DNA from: Pigmentiphaga aceris
Lineage (GTDB): Bacteria > Pseudomonadota > Gammaproteobacteria > Burkholderiales > Burkholderiaceae_B
Reading direction: 5' to 3'
DNA length: 64,000 bases
Assembly: GCF_008119665.1 (NCBI RefSeq)
Contig: NZ_CP043046.1
Span: forward strand, 5,828,001-5,892,000
Part shown: one piece after another, positions 30,845 through 44,474 of the stretch
Layout: each line of letters opens with the position of its first letter
Numbering within the stretch: position 1 is the first letter of the stretch
Notes under the pieces: model-generated
Databases searched by the model: none
What the model was told of the DNA's origin: nothing
Seen by the model: the letters and a program-made list of their open reading frames with translations, nothing else
Position numbers and translations under genes: made by a program

Positions 30845-31276
30845 ATGGCGAAAAAAATCGTCGGCTTCATCAAGCTGCAAGTGCCAGCTGGTAAAGCCAA
30901 CCCGTCCCCCCCGATTGGCCCGGCTCTGGGTCAACGCGGCCTGAACATCATGGAATTCTGCAAGGCGTTCAACGCCAAGACCCAGGGTATGGAACCCGGT
31001 CTGCCGATTCCGGTGGTGATCACCGCCTTCGCGGACAAGAGCTTCACCTTCATCATGAAGTCGCCCCCGGCGACCATCCTGATCAAGAAGGCTGCTGGCA
31101 TCACCAAGGGTTCGCCGAAGCCGCATACCGACAAGGTCGGCTCGCTGACCCGTGCCCAAGTCGAAGAAATCGTCAAGACCAAGCAACCTGATCTGACCGC
31201 GTCGGACATGGATGCAGCTGTCCGTACGATCGCTGGTAGCGCCCGCAGCATGGGCATCACGGTAGAGGGTCTGTAA
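30845..31276 (+). CDS. rplK: 50S ribosomal protein L11
   Basis: 143 residues; the N-terminal domain has [19 protein letters not shown] and the C-terminal RNA-binding domain ends MGITVEGL. L11 forms the GTPase-associated centre and is needed for stringent-response activation by RelA. Its stop overlaps the rplA start (TAATG). Confidence 0.99.
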   Translation: MAKKIVGFIKLQVPAGKANPSPPIGPALGQRGLNIMEFCKAFNAKTQGMEPGLPIPVVITAFADKSFTFIMKSPPATILIKKAAGITKGSPKPHTDKVGSLTRAQVEEIVKTKQPDLTASDMDAAVRTIAGSARSMGITVEGL

Positions 31277-31971
31277 TGGCTAAGCAATCGAAGCGTCTCG
31301 CGGCCCTGGCTGCCAAGATCGACCGCACCAAGCTGTACCCGGTTGCCGAAGCTCTGGCCCTGGTGAAAGAAACCGCAACCGCCAAGTTCGATGAGTCCAT
31401 CGACCTGGCCGTGCAACTCGGCATCGACGCCAAGAAGTCGGACCAGTTGGTTCGCGGCTCGGTCGTGCTGCCCGCAGGTACCGGCAAGTCGGTTCGCGTC
31501 GCCGTGTTCGCTCAAGGCGACAAGGCTGAAGCGGCCAAGGCTGCTGGTGCTGACATCGTCGGCATGGAAGACCTGGCCGACCGCATCAAGGCTGGTCAGA
31601 TCGACTTCGACGTCGTGATCGCTTCGCCCGACACGATGCGCGTCGTCGGTGCCCTGGGCCAGGTCCTGGGTCCCCGTGGTCTGATGCCCAACCCCAAGGT
31701 TGGCACCGTGACCCCGGACGTCGCCACTGCAGTGAAGAACGCCAAGGCTGGTCAGGTTCAGTACCGTACCGACAAGGCCGGCATCATCCACGCAACCATC
31801 GGCCGTGCATCGTTCGGCGTCGAGCAGCTGCAGAGCAATCTGTTGGCACTCGTCGACGCACTGCAAAAGGCTCGTCCCGCAAGCGCCAAGGGTGTTTACC
31901 TGCGCAAGCTGGCCGTGTCCTCGACCATGGGCGGCGGTGTTCGCGTCGACCAGTCGTCGCTGACTGCCTAA
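31276..31971 (+). CDS. rplA: 50S ribosomal protein L1
   Basis: 231 residues. [19 protein letters not shown] is the family signature. L1 forms the mobile stalk at the E site and in many bacteria represses its own operon. Confidence 0.99.
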   Translation: MAKQSKRLAALAAKIDRTKLYPVAEALALVKETATAKFDESIDLAVQLGIDAKKSDQLVRGSVVLPAGTGKSVRVAVFAQGDKAEAAKAAGADIVGMEDLADRIKAGQIDFDVVIASPDTMRVVGALGQVLGPRGLMPNPKVGTVTPDVATAVKNAKAGQVQYRTDKAGIIHATIGRASFGVEQLQSNLLALVDALQKARPASAKGVYLRKLAVSSTMGGGVRVDQSSLTA

Positions 31972-32350
31972 GTTTGAACCAGCGTGTCGGCCTGCCGATG
32001 CGCTGATCAAACGGTAAGAAATAGCTGTACCAAACTTTGGGCTGCGCCGTGCAGCCAGTCGATTCGGCAAACCGATCGGCGGGCAAACGGCGCTGCTGTC
32101 AAAGACCGCTGGAGAACCTGGAATACGACCATTCGGAACGGTATCGAATGGCAGGTTTCAGGATCTTAATCCCGGCAACGCCTGATCGACGCCTTGCGAG
32201 TCAGAAAGATCGCAACAAGCAGTTCAGGTGCCCGGATCCAGCGCAGACGGCGGTCCCAGGAAGAATTCTTTTTGAAGAACTCGACCAGGTCGCCGCGTTC
32301 GGTTGACGCACGGGGATTTCCCAAGCGTCTCATGATGGAGTGTTCAAACC
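31972..32350 (+). promoter_or_regulatory. rplJ leader
   Basis: 379 bases without a gene. In proteobacteria this leader holds the binding site for the L10-(L7/L12) complex that represses rplJL and often a promoter. A hairpin GGCTGC/GCAGCC is at 32040-32056. Several short stems could form near the GTG start, but the kink-turn site was not assigned. Confidence 0.5.
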
Positions 32351-32881
32351 GTGAGTCTCAATCGTCAAGAGAAGTCGGTGGTCATCGAGGAAGTCTCGGC
32401 TCAAGTAGCCAAGGCTCAATCGATCATCGTCGCAGAGTACCGGGGTCTGGACGTCGCCTCTGTCACCGTACTGCGCCAAAAAGCGCGCGAGTCGGGTGTG
32501 TATCTGCGAGTTCTGAAGAACTCGCTGGTGCGCCGCGCAGTTGCTGGCACGCCTTTCGAGGCACTGTCGGCTCAGCTGACCGGTCCGCTGATCTACGGCG
32601 TTGCCGCTGATCCGGTCTCGGCAGCCAAGCTGTTGTCCGATTTTGCCAAAACCAACGACAAGCTCGTTCTGAAGGCCGGCGCTCTCCCGGGCGGCCTGCT
32701 GAACGTTGATGGCGTGAAGGCCCTGGCCTCCCTGCCCTCGCGCGAAGAGTTGCTGGCAAAGCTGTTGGGCACCATGCAAGCCCCGATCGCAACCTTTGCA
32801 CGTACGCTCAACGAAGTCCCGACCAAGTTCGTCCGCGGCCTCGCAGCCGTTCGCGATCAAAAGTCGGAACAGGCCGCTTAA
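32351..32881 (+). CDS. rplJ: 50S ribosomal protein L10
   Basis: 176 residues starting at GTG ([15 protein letters not shown]), GGAG upstream. [21 protein letters not shown] and [10 protein letters not shown] are conserved. Its long C-terminal helix carries the L7/L12 dimers. rplL follows after 72 bases. Confidence 0.98.
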   Translation: MSLNRQEKSVVIEEVSAQVAKAQSIIVAEYRGLDVASVTVLRQKARESGVYLRVLKNSLVRRAVAGTPFEALSAQLTGPLIYGVAADPVSAAKLLSDFAKTNDKLVLKAGALPGGLLNVDGVKALASLPSREELLAKLLGTMQAPIATFARTLNEVPTKFVRGLAAVRDQKSEQAA

Positions 32882-32953
32882 TAAGCCCTGTTCGACTCGT
32901 TGGACAAGCGACACCAAATACCTGGCATTAAAAAATACCTGGAGTTCTAAGAA

Positions 32954-33334
32954 ATGGCACTGAACAAAGCTGAAATCATCGAAGCAATCGCTGGCCTGAC
33001 CGTTCTCGAACTGTCGGAACTGATCAAAGACCTGGAAGAAAAGTTCGGCGTGTCGGCTGCTGCCGCTGCTGTCGCTGTGGCCGCTCCGGCTGCTGGCGGT
33101 GCCGCTGCTGCTGCTGAAGAGCAGACCGAATTCAACGTCGTTCTGGTCGAAGCTGGCACCAGCAAGGTCAACGTCATCAAGGCCGTGCGCGAACTGACCG
33201 GCCTGGGTCTGAAGGAAGCCAAGGACCTGGTTGACGGCGCCCCGAAGAACGTGAAGGAAGGCGTGTCGAAGGCTGACGCCGAAGCCGCCAAGAAGAAGCT
33301 GGAAGAAGCCGGCGCCAAGGCTGAACTGAAGTAA
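32954..33334 (+). CDS. rplL: 50S ribosomal protein L7/L12
   Basis: 126 residues: N-terminal dimerisation domain, Ala/Gly hinge (about residues 37-57), and the C-terminal domain [21 protein letters not shown] that recruits translation factors. Four or more copies sit on each ribosome, so transcription beyond this gene is usually attenuated; a terminator-like structure follows. Confidence 0.99.
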   Translation: MALNKAEIIEAIAGLTVLELSELIKDLEEKFGVSAAAAAVAVAAPAAGGAAAAAEEQTEFNVVLVEAGTSKVNVIKAVRELTGLGLKEAKDLVDGAPKNVKEGVSKADAEAAKKKLEEAGAKAELK

Positions 33335-33350
33335 TTTCGGCCTAGCAAGT

Positions 33351-33385
33351 GCCCGGGGGTCGATAAATCGACCACCGGGTTTTTG
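33351..33385 (+). terminator. Terminator/attenuator between rplL and rpoB
   Basis: CCCGG and GGTCGAT pair with ATCGACC and CCGGG, then TTTTTG. It is expected to be leaky so that rpoB is made at a lower level than L7/L12. Confidence 0.75.
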
Positions 33386-33430
33386 CGTTTCTGGAACCGG
33401 TGTTTTATTGCCGGTTCCAGGAAACGCAAA
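33382..33430 (+). other. Long second stem-loop between rplL and rpoB
   Basis: TTTGCGTTT-CTGGAACCGG pairs with CCGGTTCCAG-AAACGCAAA, 19 bp with one bulged G and a ten-base loop. It shares its first bases with the tail of the preceding terminator. The length suits RNase III cleavage, as known in this spacer in E. coli. The remaining 325 bases to rpoB show no gene. Confidence 0.55.
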
Positions 33431-33755
33431 GATGCAGAATCATTGCATTTGTAACAGACAGACGCGTCGAACTGTTGAAGCCTTGAAGATTTAATGTCGG
33501 GCTTTGCGGCAAGGCAGGTTTGTCGACCGGTTTGTCAGCATTACGTGATCCGCGTCGCACGGTGGATAGTCCGCCATGTCGACGGAACTCGACGGATTTT
33601 CGGTGCGCAGGGGGAAATGTCCCCACCGCCTGCGGACCCGAAATCCGTGCCGGGGTCCCGGCCGCCCGGAATGTACGCACCTGGTACGTTCCGTCTCGAA
33701 GAAGTCGTATTTTGGGCTGCTGCCCGCAGCCCGCGCAACCTGAGTCGGAGTGCTC

Positions 33756-37868
<4,113 letters not shown>

Positions 37869-37894
37869 TCGGATAACGGAATTTAGGAGTCGCC

Positions 37895-40800
37895 ATGAAA
37901 GCCTTACTGGATCTGTTCAGGCAAGTCACGCAGGACGAGCAGTTCGACGCCATCCGTATCGGGATCGCGTCGCCGGAGAAAATCCGCTCGTGGTCGTTCG
38001 GCGAAGTGAAGAAGCCGGAGACCATCAACTACCGGACTTTCAAGCCGGAACGCGATGGCTTGTTCTGCGCCAAGATCTTTGGTCCGATCAAGGACTATGA
38101 GTGCCTGTGCGGCAAGTACAAGCGCCTGAAGCATCGCGGCGTGATCTGCGAGAAGTGCGGCGTTGAAGTCACGCTGGCCAAGGTGCGTCGCGAACGGATG
38201 GGCCACATCGAGCTGGCCAGCCCGGTTGCGCACATCTGGTTCCTGAAGTCGCTGCCGTCGCGTCTGGGCATGGTCCTGGACATGACGCTGCGGGACATCG
38301 AACGCGTCCTGTACTTCGAAGCCTATTGCGTGATCGACGCCGGCATGACCCCGCTCAAGCGCGGCCAGATCATGTCGGAAGACGATTTCCTCGCGAAGAC
38401 CGAGGAATACGGCGATGACTTCCGTGCCGTGATGGGCGCGGAAGCCGTGCGCGAACTGCTGCGCTCGATCGAAATCGATCGCGAAGTGGAAAAGCTGCGC
38501 GGTGAACTGAACGCGACCAGCTCGGACGCCAAGATCAAGAAGCTGTCGAAGCGCCTGAAGGTGCTGGAAGGCTTCCAGAAGTCGGGCATCAAGCCTGACT
38601 GGATGATCATGGAAGTGCTGCCGGTGCTGCCGCCGGAACTCCGTCCGCTGGTGCCGCTGGACGGCGGTCGTTTCGCGACCTCCGACCTGAACGACCTGTA
38701 CCGTCGCGTGATCAACCGCAACAACCGTCTGAAGCGCCTGCTGGAGCTGAAGGCCCCTGAAATCATCGTGCGCAACGAAAAGCGCATGCTGCAGGAAGCC
38801 GTCGACTCGCTGCTGGACAACGGTCGTCGCGGCAAGGCGATGACGGGCGCCAACAAGCGTCCGCTGAAGTCGCTCGCCGACATGATCAAGGGCAAGGGCG
38901 GTCGTTTCCGTCAGAACTTGCTGGGCAAGCGCGTGGACTACTCGGGCCGTTCGGTCATCGTGGTGGGCCCGCAGCTGAAGCTGCATCAGTGCGGCTTGCC
39001 GAAACTGATGGCGCTGGAACTGTTCAAGCCCTTCATCTTCAACCGTCTGGAAATGATGGGTCTGGCCACGACCATCAAGGCCGCGAAGAAGCTGGTGGAA
39101 ACGCAGGAACCGGTGGTGTGGGACATCTTGGAAGAGGTGATCCGCGAGCATCCGATCATGCTGAACCGCGCACCGACGCTGCACCGTCTGGGTATCCAGG
39201 CGTTCGAGCCGGTGCTGATCGAAGGCAAGGCCATCCAGCTGCACCCGCTCGTCTGCTCGGCGTTCAATGCCGACTTCGACGGCGACCAGATGGCTGTCCA
39301 CGTCCCGCTGTCGATCGAAGCCCAGTTGGAAGCCCGCACGCTGATGCTGGCCTCGAACAACATCTTGTTCCCGGCCAACGGCGAACCGTCGATCGTGCCG
39401 TCGCAAGACATCGTGTTGGGCCTGTACTACGCCTCGCGCGAGCGCATCAACGGCCGTGGTGAAGGCGCGTACTTCATCGACGTGTCGGAAGCCCTGCGCG
39501 CGTACGAGAACAAGGAAGTCGAACTGCAGACGCGCATCACCGTGCGTCTGACGGAGTGGGAACTGGATGAGAACGAACAGTTCCAGCCGTTCGTGCGCCG
39601 TCACGAAACCACGGTTGGCCGTGCGATCCTGTCCGAGATCCTGCCGAAGGGCCTTCCCTTCTCGGTGCTGAACAAGCCCCTGAAGAAGAAGGAAATCTCG
39701 CGCCTGATCAACCAGTCGTTCCGTCGTTGCGGCCTGCGTGCCACGGTGATCTTCGCTGACCAGCTGATGCAGTCGGGCTTCCGCCTCGCAACGCGCGGCG
39801 GTATCTCGATCTGCATGGACGACATGCTGATCCCGGAAGCCAAGGTCGGCATCCTGGACGAAGCCAGCCGCGAAGTGAAAGAGATCGACAAGCAGTACTC
39901 GTCGGGTCTGGTTACCTCGCAAGAGCGCTACAACAACGTGGTGGACATCTGGGGCAAGGCTGGCGATCGCGTCGGCAAGGCCATGATGGAGCAGTTGGCA
40001 ACCGAGCCGGTCATCGACCGTCACGGCAACCCGACGCGCCAGGAATCGTTCAACTCGATCTACATGATGGCCGACTCGGGCGCGCGCGGTTCCGCTGCGC
40101 AGATCCGTCAGCTGGCCGGCATGCGCGGTCTGATGGCAAAGCCTGACGGCTCCATCATCGAGACCCCGATCACGGCTAACTTCCGTGAAGGTCTGAACGT
40201 GTTGCAGTACTTCATCTCGACCCACGGTGCACGTAAGGGCCTGGCCGACACCGCACTGAAGACCGCGAACTCGGGTTACCTGACCCGTCGTCTGGTCGAC
40301 GTGACGCAGGATCTGGTGATCATCGAGGAAGATTGCGGCAGCTCGCAGGGCTTCTTCATGAAGGCCCTGGTGGAAGGCGGTGAAGTCATCGAACCGCTGC
40401 GCGACCGTATTCTGGGCCGCGTGACCGCACTCGACATCGTCGATCCGGACACCCAGGAAACCGTGTTCGAAGCCGGTACCCTGCTGGACGAAGATGCTGT
40501 CGAAACCATCGAGCGTCGCGGCATCGACGAAGTCAAGATGCGCAGCCCGCTGTCTTGCGAAACCCGTCACGGTCTGTGCGCCAAGTGCTACGGCCGCGAT
40601 CTGGGCCGCGGCATGCTGGTCAACGTCGGCGAAGCAGTGGGCGTGATCGCTGCACAGTCGATCGGTGAGCCGGGCACGCAGCTGACCATGCGTACCTTCC
40701 ACATCGGTGGTGCCGCATCGCGTAACGCGTTGGCTTCCGCCGTGGAAACGAAGTCGAACGGTATCGTTCGCTTCACCAGCACGATGCGCTACGTCACGAA

Positions 40801-42154
40801 CGGCAAGGGTGAGCAGATCGCCATTTCCCGTTCCGGCGAAATCATCGTGGTGGACGACGCTGGTCGCGAGCGCGAACGTCACAAGGTGCCGTACGGTGCA
40901 ACCGTGCTGCACGGCGACGGTTCGTCGGTCAAGGCTGGTACGCAGCTGGCCACCTGGGATCCGCTGACCCGCCCGATCATCACGGAATACGCCGGTACGG
41001 TGCGTTTCGAGAACGTCGAAGAAGGCGTCACCGTGGCTCGCCAAGTGGACGATGTGACGGGTCTGTCGACCTTGGTTGCGATCACGCCGAAGACGCGTGG
41101 TACATCCAAGCAGACGGTTCGTCCGCAGGTCAAGCTGATGAACGAGCAAGGCGAGGACGTCAAGATCGCCGGCACCGATCACTCGGTGAACATCTCGTTC
41201 CCGGTTGGCGCGCTGATCACCGTGCGCGATGCGCAGCACGTGGGTGTGGGTGAAGTGCTGGCCCGTATCCCGCAGGAATCGCAGAAGACCCGCGACATTA
41301 CCGGGGGTCTGCCGCGTGTGGCCGAACTGTTCGAAGCACGTTCGCCGAAGGACGCCGGCATGTTGGCCGACGTCACCGGTACCGTCTCGTTCGGCAAGGA
41401 CACCAAGGGCAAGCAACGTCTGGTCATCACCGACCTGGACGGCGTGAGCCACGAGTTCCTGATCCCGAAGGAAAAGCAGGTTCTGGTGCACGACGGTCAA
41501 GTCGTGAACAAGGGCGAAATGATCGTGGACGGCCCGGCCGATCCGCACGACATTCTGCGTCTGCAAGGCATCGAGAAGCTGGCTGGCTACATCGTTGACG
41601 AAGTGCAGGACGTTTACCGTCTGCAAGGCGTGAAGATCAACGACAAGCACATTGAGGTGATCGTTCGCCAGATGCTGCGTCGCGTGACCATCGTCGACAA
41701 CGGCGAAACCGGCTTCATCCCGGGTGAACAAGTCGAGCGTGCCGAGCTGTACAACGCCAACGACCTGGCCACCACGGAAAACCGTCGCCACGCTACCTAC
41801 GACAACGTGTTGTTGGGTATCACGAAGGCATCGCTGTCGACCGACTCGTTCATCTCGGCCGCATCGTTCCAGGAGACCACGCGTGTCCTGACCGAAGCAG
41901 CCATCATGGGCAAGCGCGACGACCTGCGCGGTTTGAAGGAAAACGTCATTGTGGGTCGCCTGATTCCGGCTGGTACCGGTATGGCCTTCCACATTGCCCG
42001 CAAGGAAAAGGAAGCGCAGGAAGCCGCGGAACGCGAAGTCGTGTTCACGGATACCTTCGCCGAGCCGGGCGTCGAGAGCCTGTTCGTCTCGACGCTGGAC
42101 GAAGCGGAAGCTGCTGCGCCGGGCGCTGGCAACAGCGACGACGCGCAAGCGTAA
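37895..42154 (+). CDS. rpoC: RNA polymerase beta' subunit
   Basis: 1419 residues. The first zinc site is C70, C72, C85, C88. The catalytic loop [12 protein letters not shown] places D460, D462 and D464 at the same numbers as in E. coli. The second zinc site is in the [16 protein letters not shown] region, and the trigger-loop region follows ([13 protein letters not shown]). The protein has an Ala-rich acidic tail. A hairpin and then a strong terminator lie within 170 bases of the stop. Confidence 0.99.
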   Translation: MKALLDLFRQVTQDEQFDAIRIGIASPEKIRSWSFGEVKKPETINYRTFKPERDGLFCAKIFGPIKDYECLCGKYKRLKHRGVICEKCGVEVTLAKVRRERMGHIELASPVAHIWFLKSLPSRLGMVLDMTLRDIERVLYFEAYCVIDAGMTPLKRGQIMSEDDFLAKTEEYGDDFRAVMGAEAVRELLRSIEIDREVEKLRGELNATSSDAKIKKLSKRLKVLEGFQKSGIKPDWMIMEVLPVLPPELRPLVPLDGGRFATSDLNDLYRRVINRNNRLKRLLELKAPEIIVRNEKRMLQEAVDSLLDNGRRGKAMTGANKRPLKSLADMIKGKGGRFRQNLLGKRVDYSGRSVIVVGPQLKLHQCGLPKLMALELFKPFIFNRLEMMGLATTIKAAKKLVETQEPVVWDILEEVIREHPIMLNRAPTLHRLGIQAFEPVLIEGKAIQLHPLVCSAFNADFDGDQMAVHVPLSIEAQLEARTLMLASNNILFPANGEPSIVPSQDIVLGLYYASRERINGRGEGAYFIDVSEALRAYENKEVELQTRITVRLTEWELDENEQFQPFVRRHETTVGRAILSEILPKGLPFSVLNKPLKKKEISRLINQSFRRCGLRATVIFADQLMQSGFRLATRGGISICMDDMLIPEAKVGILDEASREVKEIDKQYSSGLVTSQERYNNVVDIWGKAGDRVGKAMMEQLATEPVIDRHGNPTRQESFNSIYMMADSGARGSAAQIRQLAGMRGLMAKPDGSIIETPITANFREGLNVLQYFISTHGARKGLADTALKTANSGYLTRRLVDVTQDLVIIEEDCGSSQGFFMKALVEGGEVIEPLRDRILGRVTALDIVDPDTQETVFEAGTLLDEDAVETIERRGIDEVKMRSPLSCETRHGLCAKCYGRDLGRGMLVNVGEAVGVIAAQSIGEPGTQLTMRTFHIGGAASRNALASAVETKSNGIVRFTSTMRYVTNGKGEQIAISRSGEIIVVDDAGRERERHKVPYGATVLHGDGSSVKAGTQLATWDPLTRPIITEYAGTVRFENVEEGVTVARQVDDVTGLSTLVAITPKTRGTSKQTVRPQVKLMNEQGEDVKIAGTDHSVNISFPVGALITVRDAQHVGVGEVLARIPQESQKTRDITGGLPRVAELFEARSPKDAGMLADVTGTVSFGKDTKGKQRLVITDLDGVSHEFLIPKEKQVLVHDGQVVNKGEMIVDGPADPHDILRLQGIEKLAGYIVDEVQDVYRLQGVKINDKHIEVIVRQMLRRVTIVDNGETGFIPGEQVERAELYNANDLATTENRRHATYDNVLLGITKASLSTDSFISAASFQETTRVLTEAAIMGKRDDLRGLKENVIVGRLIPAGTGMAFHIARKEKEAQEAAEREVVFTDTFAEPGVESLFVSTLDEAEAAAPGAGNSDDAQA

Positions 42155-42164
42155 TGGCAGAACG

Positions 42165-42190
42165 GCAATGCGGCTTTCGGGCCGTATTGC
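42165..42190 (+). other. Hairpin just after rpoC
   Basis: GCAATGCGGC / GCCGTATTGC, ten positions with one mismatch, six-base loop, ten bases past the stop. It has no U-tract; probably a 3'-end stabiliser preceding the true terminator. Confidence 0.4.
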
Positions 42191-42283
42191 TGGTAAGTCC
42201 GGCTGGGGTGTCAGACGCGCAAGCGGCCGGCAAACCAGCCAGGCGATCTGGCAGGCATCGTCAAACGCCTGCCGCATGAATGC

Positions 42284-42321
42284 AATCCCCGCGACATCCT
42301 GATGTCGTGGGGATTTTTTTT
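42284..42321 (+). terminator. Intrinsic terminator of the rpoBC operon
   Basis: AATCCCC-CGACAT pairs with ATGTCG-GGGGATT, followed by eight T. A textbook terminator 130 bases after rpoC. Confidence 0.92.
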
Positions 42322-42437
42322 GACGTGCATTGCTGATATCGGGTCAGGTCTGTGCCGCCACGACTCGGAGCCAGCAGTGGCGACGAATCTGTCCCGCGTA
42401 TGCTGCGTGTCATCCCCCACCACCGACTGGAAGACCC

Positions 42438-42923
42438 ATGACCACCGCCTACGACTTTTCCGCCCGTGCCATCGACGGCAGCGAGCAGCCTCTGGAGGCC
42501 TATCGCGGCAAGGTGCTGCTGGTAGTCAATGTGGCATCCAAATGCGGCTTCACGCCCCAATACACGGGTCTGGAAGCGCTGTACAAGCGCTATCGGGATC
42601 AGGGCCTGGTGGTGCTGGGCTTTCCCTGCGACCAGTTCCGTCAGCAGGAGCCAGGCGACGATGCGGAAATCGCCAATTTCTGCTCGCTGCACTACGCAGT
42701 GACCTTCCCGATGTTCAGCAAGATCGAAGTCAACGGCAAGCAGGCCCATCCGTTCTACCAATGGCTGCGCCACGAGCGGCCCGGCATCTTCGGCACCGAA
42801 GGGATCAAGTGGAACTTCACCAAGTTCCTGGTGAATCGTCAGGGTCAGGCCATCAAACGTTATGCACCATCAACGGCGCCTGAATCACTTTCAGATGACA
42901 TCGAGGCGGTGCTGACAAGCTGA
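42438..42923 (+). CDS. Glutathione peroxidase family thiol peroxidase
   Basis: 161 residues. The catalytic tetrad is visible: C36 in NVASKCGFTPQY, Q66 in FPCDQF, W125 and N126 in IKWNFTKFLV. The enzyme has cysteine rather than selenocysteine and C64 could be a partner, so like most bacterial members it may use thioredoxin rather than glutathione. It reduces hydrogen peroxide or lipid peroxides in the cytosol. The start is ATG 42438; upstream codons are not conserved. A terminator overlaps the stop. Confidence 0.93.
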   Translation: MTTAYDFSARAIDGSEQPLEAYRGKVLLVVNVASKCGFTPQYTGLEALYKRYRDQGLVVLGFPCDQFRQQEPGDDAEIANFCSLHYAVTFPMFSKIEVNGKQAHPFYQWLRHERPGIFGTEGIKWNFTKFLVNRQGQAIKRYAPSTAPESLSDDIEAVLTS

Positions 42924-42947
42924 AAAACGGCGATATATAGCCGTTTT
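42924..42947. terminator. Terminator after glutathione peroxidase
   Basis: AAAACGGC / GCCGTTTT with an eight-base AT loop, starting next to the stop codon. The A and T runs on both sides let it work in both directions. Confidence 0.75.
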
Positions 42948-43053
42948 CGTGGAATCCTCGGCTTGATTGAGCAGGGGTTTCCGCACCAGAGCAGTGCGAA
43001 ATAATGCTCTAGAGAATGTAAGTCTGCGTAACTACTAGGGAAAACCATTTGCC

Positions 43054-43074
43054 TATCTATCTGGTAGTAGATAA
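43054..43074. promoter_or_regulatory. TATCT-GTAGTAGATA operator-like site 1
   Basis: TATCT and AGATA flank a GGTAGT core. It shares TRGTAGTAGATA with site 2 and the half-site GTAGATA with all four sites of this cluster. No gene follows directly; a terminator is found 100 bases downstream. Confidence 0.5.
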
Positions 43075-43196
43075 GATTCATCCATCGACGCAGCACACAC
43101 AAACAAGCGCTGCAGCGAATAGCAAGAAGCAAGTCCAAGCACACGCAGGAAAACGCAAGAGAACAAGCACCACCGCCGATTTCGGCGTTTTTATTT
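43075..43196 (+). ncRNA. Candidate small transcript
   Basis: About 100 bases between operator-like site 1 and a terminator (43174-43196) hold no recognisable protein. A regulated promoter at site 1 would give a short RNA ending in that terminator. It may equally be the ruin of another member of the small-protein family next door. Its existence is inferred only from the flanking signals. Confidence 0.3.
43174..43196 (+). terminator. Terminator upstream of the first small secreted protein
   Basis: CGCCG / CGGCG with a four-base loop followed by TTTTTATTT. Confidence 0.65.
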
Positions 43197-43204
43197 CCCG
43201 ACGC

Positions 43205-43222
43205 ATCTACCTAGTAGTAGAT
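43205..43222. promoter_or_regulatory. Operator-like site 2
   Basis: ATCTAC-CTAGTA-GTAGAT, a perfect 6-bp dyad around six bases, 51 bases before the first small-protein start. This form is typical of TetR-family operators. Confidence 0.6.
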
Positions 43223-43273
43223 ACTGGAACGGCCAATATGGTCATAACCATCAACGCACACTGGAGTCTCACC

Positions 43274-43561
43274 ATGAACCGCATTTTCGCCGCACTGATT
43301 CTTTCCACCGCTGCCATTGGCGCCGCCCAAGCAGGTGAACTGGGCTATCGCGATGCACCGACCATCCAAAGCGTGGCTACCCGTGCCGACGTACAAAAGG
43401 CCCTGGATGCCGATCGCGCGAACGTTCAAGCCTTCCAAGGCCAATTGGACCCCAGCGTGACCAACGCACCGGCCGGCACTGCTACCCGCGCCCAGATCGC
43501 TCAGCAAGAAAAGTTCGCCAAGGTGTCGAACCCCGCTGGCGGCGCATTCGTGAACGGCTGA
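43274..43561 (+). CDS. Small secreted DUF4148-like protein, paralogue 1
   Basis: 95 residues. A signal peptide MNRIFAALILSTAAIGAAQA is followed by GELGY and a mature region with RADVQKALDADRANVQAFQG, resembling the DUF4148 helix common in Burkholderiales exported proteins. It ends NPAGGAFVNG, as does paralogue 2. GGAG lies eight bases before the ATG. Function unknown; the protein should be periplasmic. It has its own terminator and an operator-like dyad upstream, so it is a single-gene unit. Confidence 0.8.
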   Translation: MNRIFAALILSTAAIGAAQAGELGYRDAPTIQSVATRADVQKALDADRANVQAFQGQLDPSVTNAPAGTATRAQIAQQEKFAKVSNPAGGAFVNG

Positions 43562-43564
43562 TCA

Positions 43565-43589
43565 CAGCCGATAGCGGCTGATTTTTTTC
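43565..43589 (+). terminator. Terminator after paralogue 1
   Basis: CAGCCG / CGGCTG with a four-base loop, then ATTTTTTT. Confidence 0.85.
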
Positions 43590-43602
43590 TTCGCCGCCTG
43601 AC

Positions 43603-43615
43603 CTACACGTAGATA
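43603..43615. promoter_or_regulatory. Operator-like site 3
   Basis: CTAC-AC-GTAG followed by ATA, the central half of the motif seen in full at site 4. Located 48 bases before paralogue 2. Confidence 0.5.
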
Positions 43616-43662
43616 ACTTTGCAATCTTGATCGAACAGATCCCCCATCCTCAAGGAATCATC

Positions 43663-43965
43663 ATGAACCGCATCCTCGCCGCACTCGTCCTGTCCACCGC
43701 TGCCATTGGCGCTGCCCAAGCTGGCGAAGTCGGCTACGTCGACAATCCCGGTGCCAAAGTCCAAAGCTCGCAACCGTCGCTGAGCCGCGCCCAGGTGCAA
43801 AACGCACTGAACGCTGATCGCGCCAATGTCGATGCCTTCCAAGGCCAGCTCAACCCGAGCCGTACCGACGTCCGCACCGGCACTGAGAACCGCACACAAG
43901 CTGCTCATCAGAACCAGTTTGCCAAGGCTGTAAACCCCGCCGGTGGTGCATTCGTCAACGGTTGA
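43663..43965 (+). CDS. Small secreted DUF4148-like protein, paralogue 2
   Basis: 100 residues, signal peptide MNRILAALVLSTAAIGAAQA, then GEVGYVDNPGAKVQSS and LSRAQVQNALNADRANVDAF. The signal peptide and C-terminal NPAGGAFVNG are almost the same as in paralogue 1, so the two arose by recent tandem duplication. AAGGA precedes the ATG. No function is known. Confidence 0.8.
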   Translation: MNRILAALVLSTAAIGAAQAGEVGYVDNPGAKVQSSQPSLSRAQVQNALNADRANVDAFQGQLNPSRTDVRTGTENRTQAAHQNQFAKAVNPAGGAFVNG

Positions 43966-44025
43966 TCCGACCTGATTGAAGACAGGTCGCTAAGACAAGC
44001 ACTGAAAAACGTCTGCTGACGAACC

Positions 44026-44077
44026 CGTTTCACTTACCGGTCTCACGTACCTGTTTCACCTACCCCTCTCATCACGC
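44026..44077. repeat. Four 13-bp tandem repeats before paralogue 3
   Basis: Units at 44026, 44039, 44052 and 44065 follow the pattern nnTYTCACnTACC, the last one degenerate. They replace the GTAGATA operator seen upstream of the other paralogues. Confidence 0.6.
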
Positions 44078-44094
44078 ATTTCAAGGAAACCATC

Positions 44095-44403
44095 ATGAAC
44101 CGCATTCTCGCCGCCCTGATCCTGTCGACCGCTGCCGTTGGCGCTGCCCAAGCCGGTGAAATCGGCTACCTGGACAACCCGGGTGCCCAGACGCAAAGCA
44201 GCGTCAGCCGTGCTCAAGTCCAGAACGAATTGAACGCCGACCGTGCCAACGCCCATGCCTTCCAAGGCGAACTGAACCCAGCCGCTGGTCAGGTCAAGTC
44301 GACATCGGTCAAACAAGCCTCGCTGGACAACACCGTGCTGATCGCCAAGGGCGACGGCAACACGGATGACATCAGCACCGCATTTGCGTTCATCAACGGG
44401 TGA
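44095..44403 (+). CDS. Small secreted DUF4148-like protein, paralogue 3
   Basis: 102 residues with signal peptide MNRILAALILSTAAVGAAQA, then GEIGYLDNPGAQTQSS and VSRAQVQNELNADRANAHAF. The C-terminal part differs from paralogues 1 and 2 (DDISTAFAFING), but the last residues keep the F-x-N-G pattern. AAGGAAA precedes the ATG. It probably shares the role of its neighbours. Confidence 0.78.
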   Translation: MNRILAALILSTAAVGAAQAGEIGYLDNPGAQTQSSVSRAQVQNELNADRANAHAFQGELNPAAGQVKSTSVKQASLDNTVLIAKGDGNTDDISTAFAFING

Positions 44404-44422
44404 TGTTTTTTCCCCTCTGGTC

Positions 44423-44438
44423 TATCTACACGTAGATA
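44423..44438. promoter_or_regulatory. Operator-like site 4
   Basis: TATCTACA|CGTAGATA, a 16-bp dyad with 14 matching positions, 36 bases before paralogue 4. The best example of the shared motif. Confidence 0.6.
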
Positions 44439-44474
44439 ACAGTCACAAAACTCCGCTATAAAGGAATTGTTGTC

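Noticed and set aside
43049..43273. Upstream extension of the first small secreted protein by 75 residues
   Set aside because: It would run through an operator-like dyad and a terminator, and would bury the evident signal peptide; the ATG at 43274 has GGAG upstream.
44026..44077. 13-bp repeats as a CRISPR or attachment site
   Set aside because: Units are contiguous and degenerate, with no spacers and no integrase gene or mobile-element boundary nearby.
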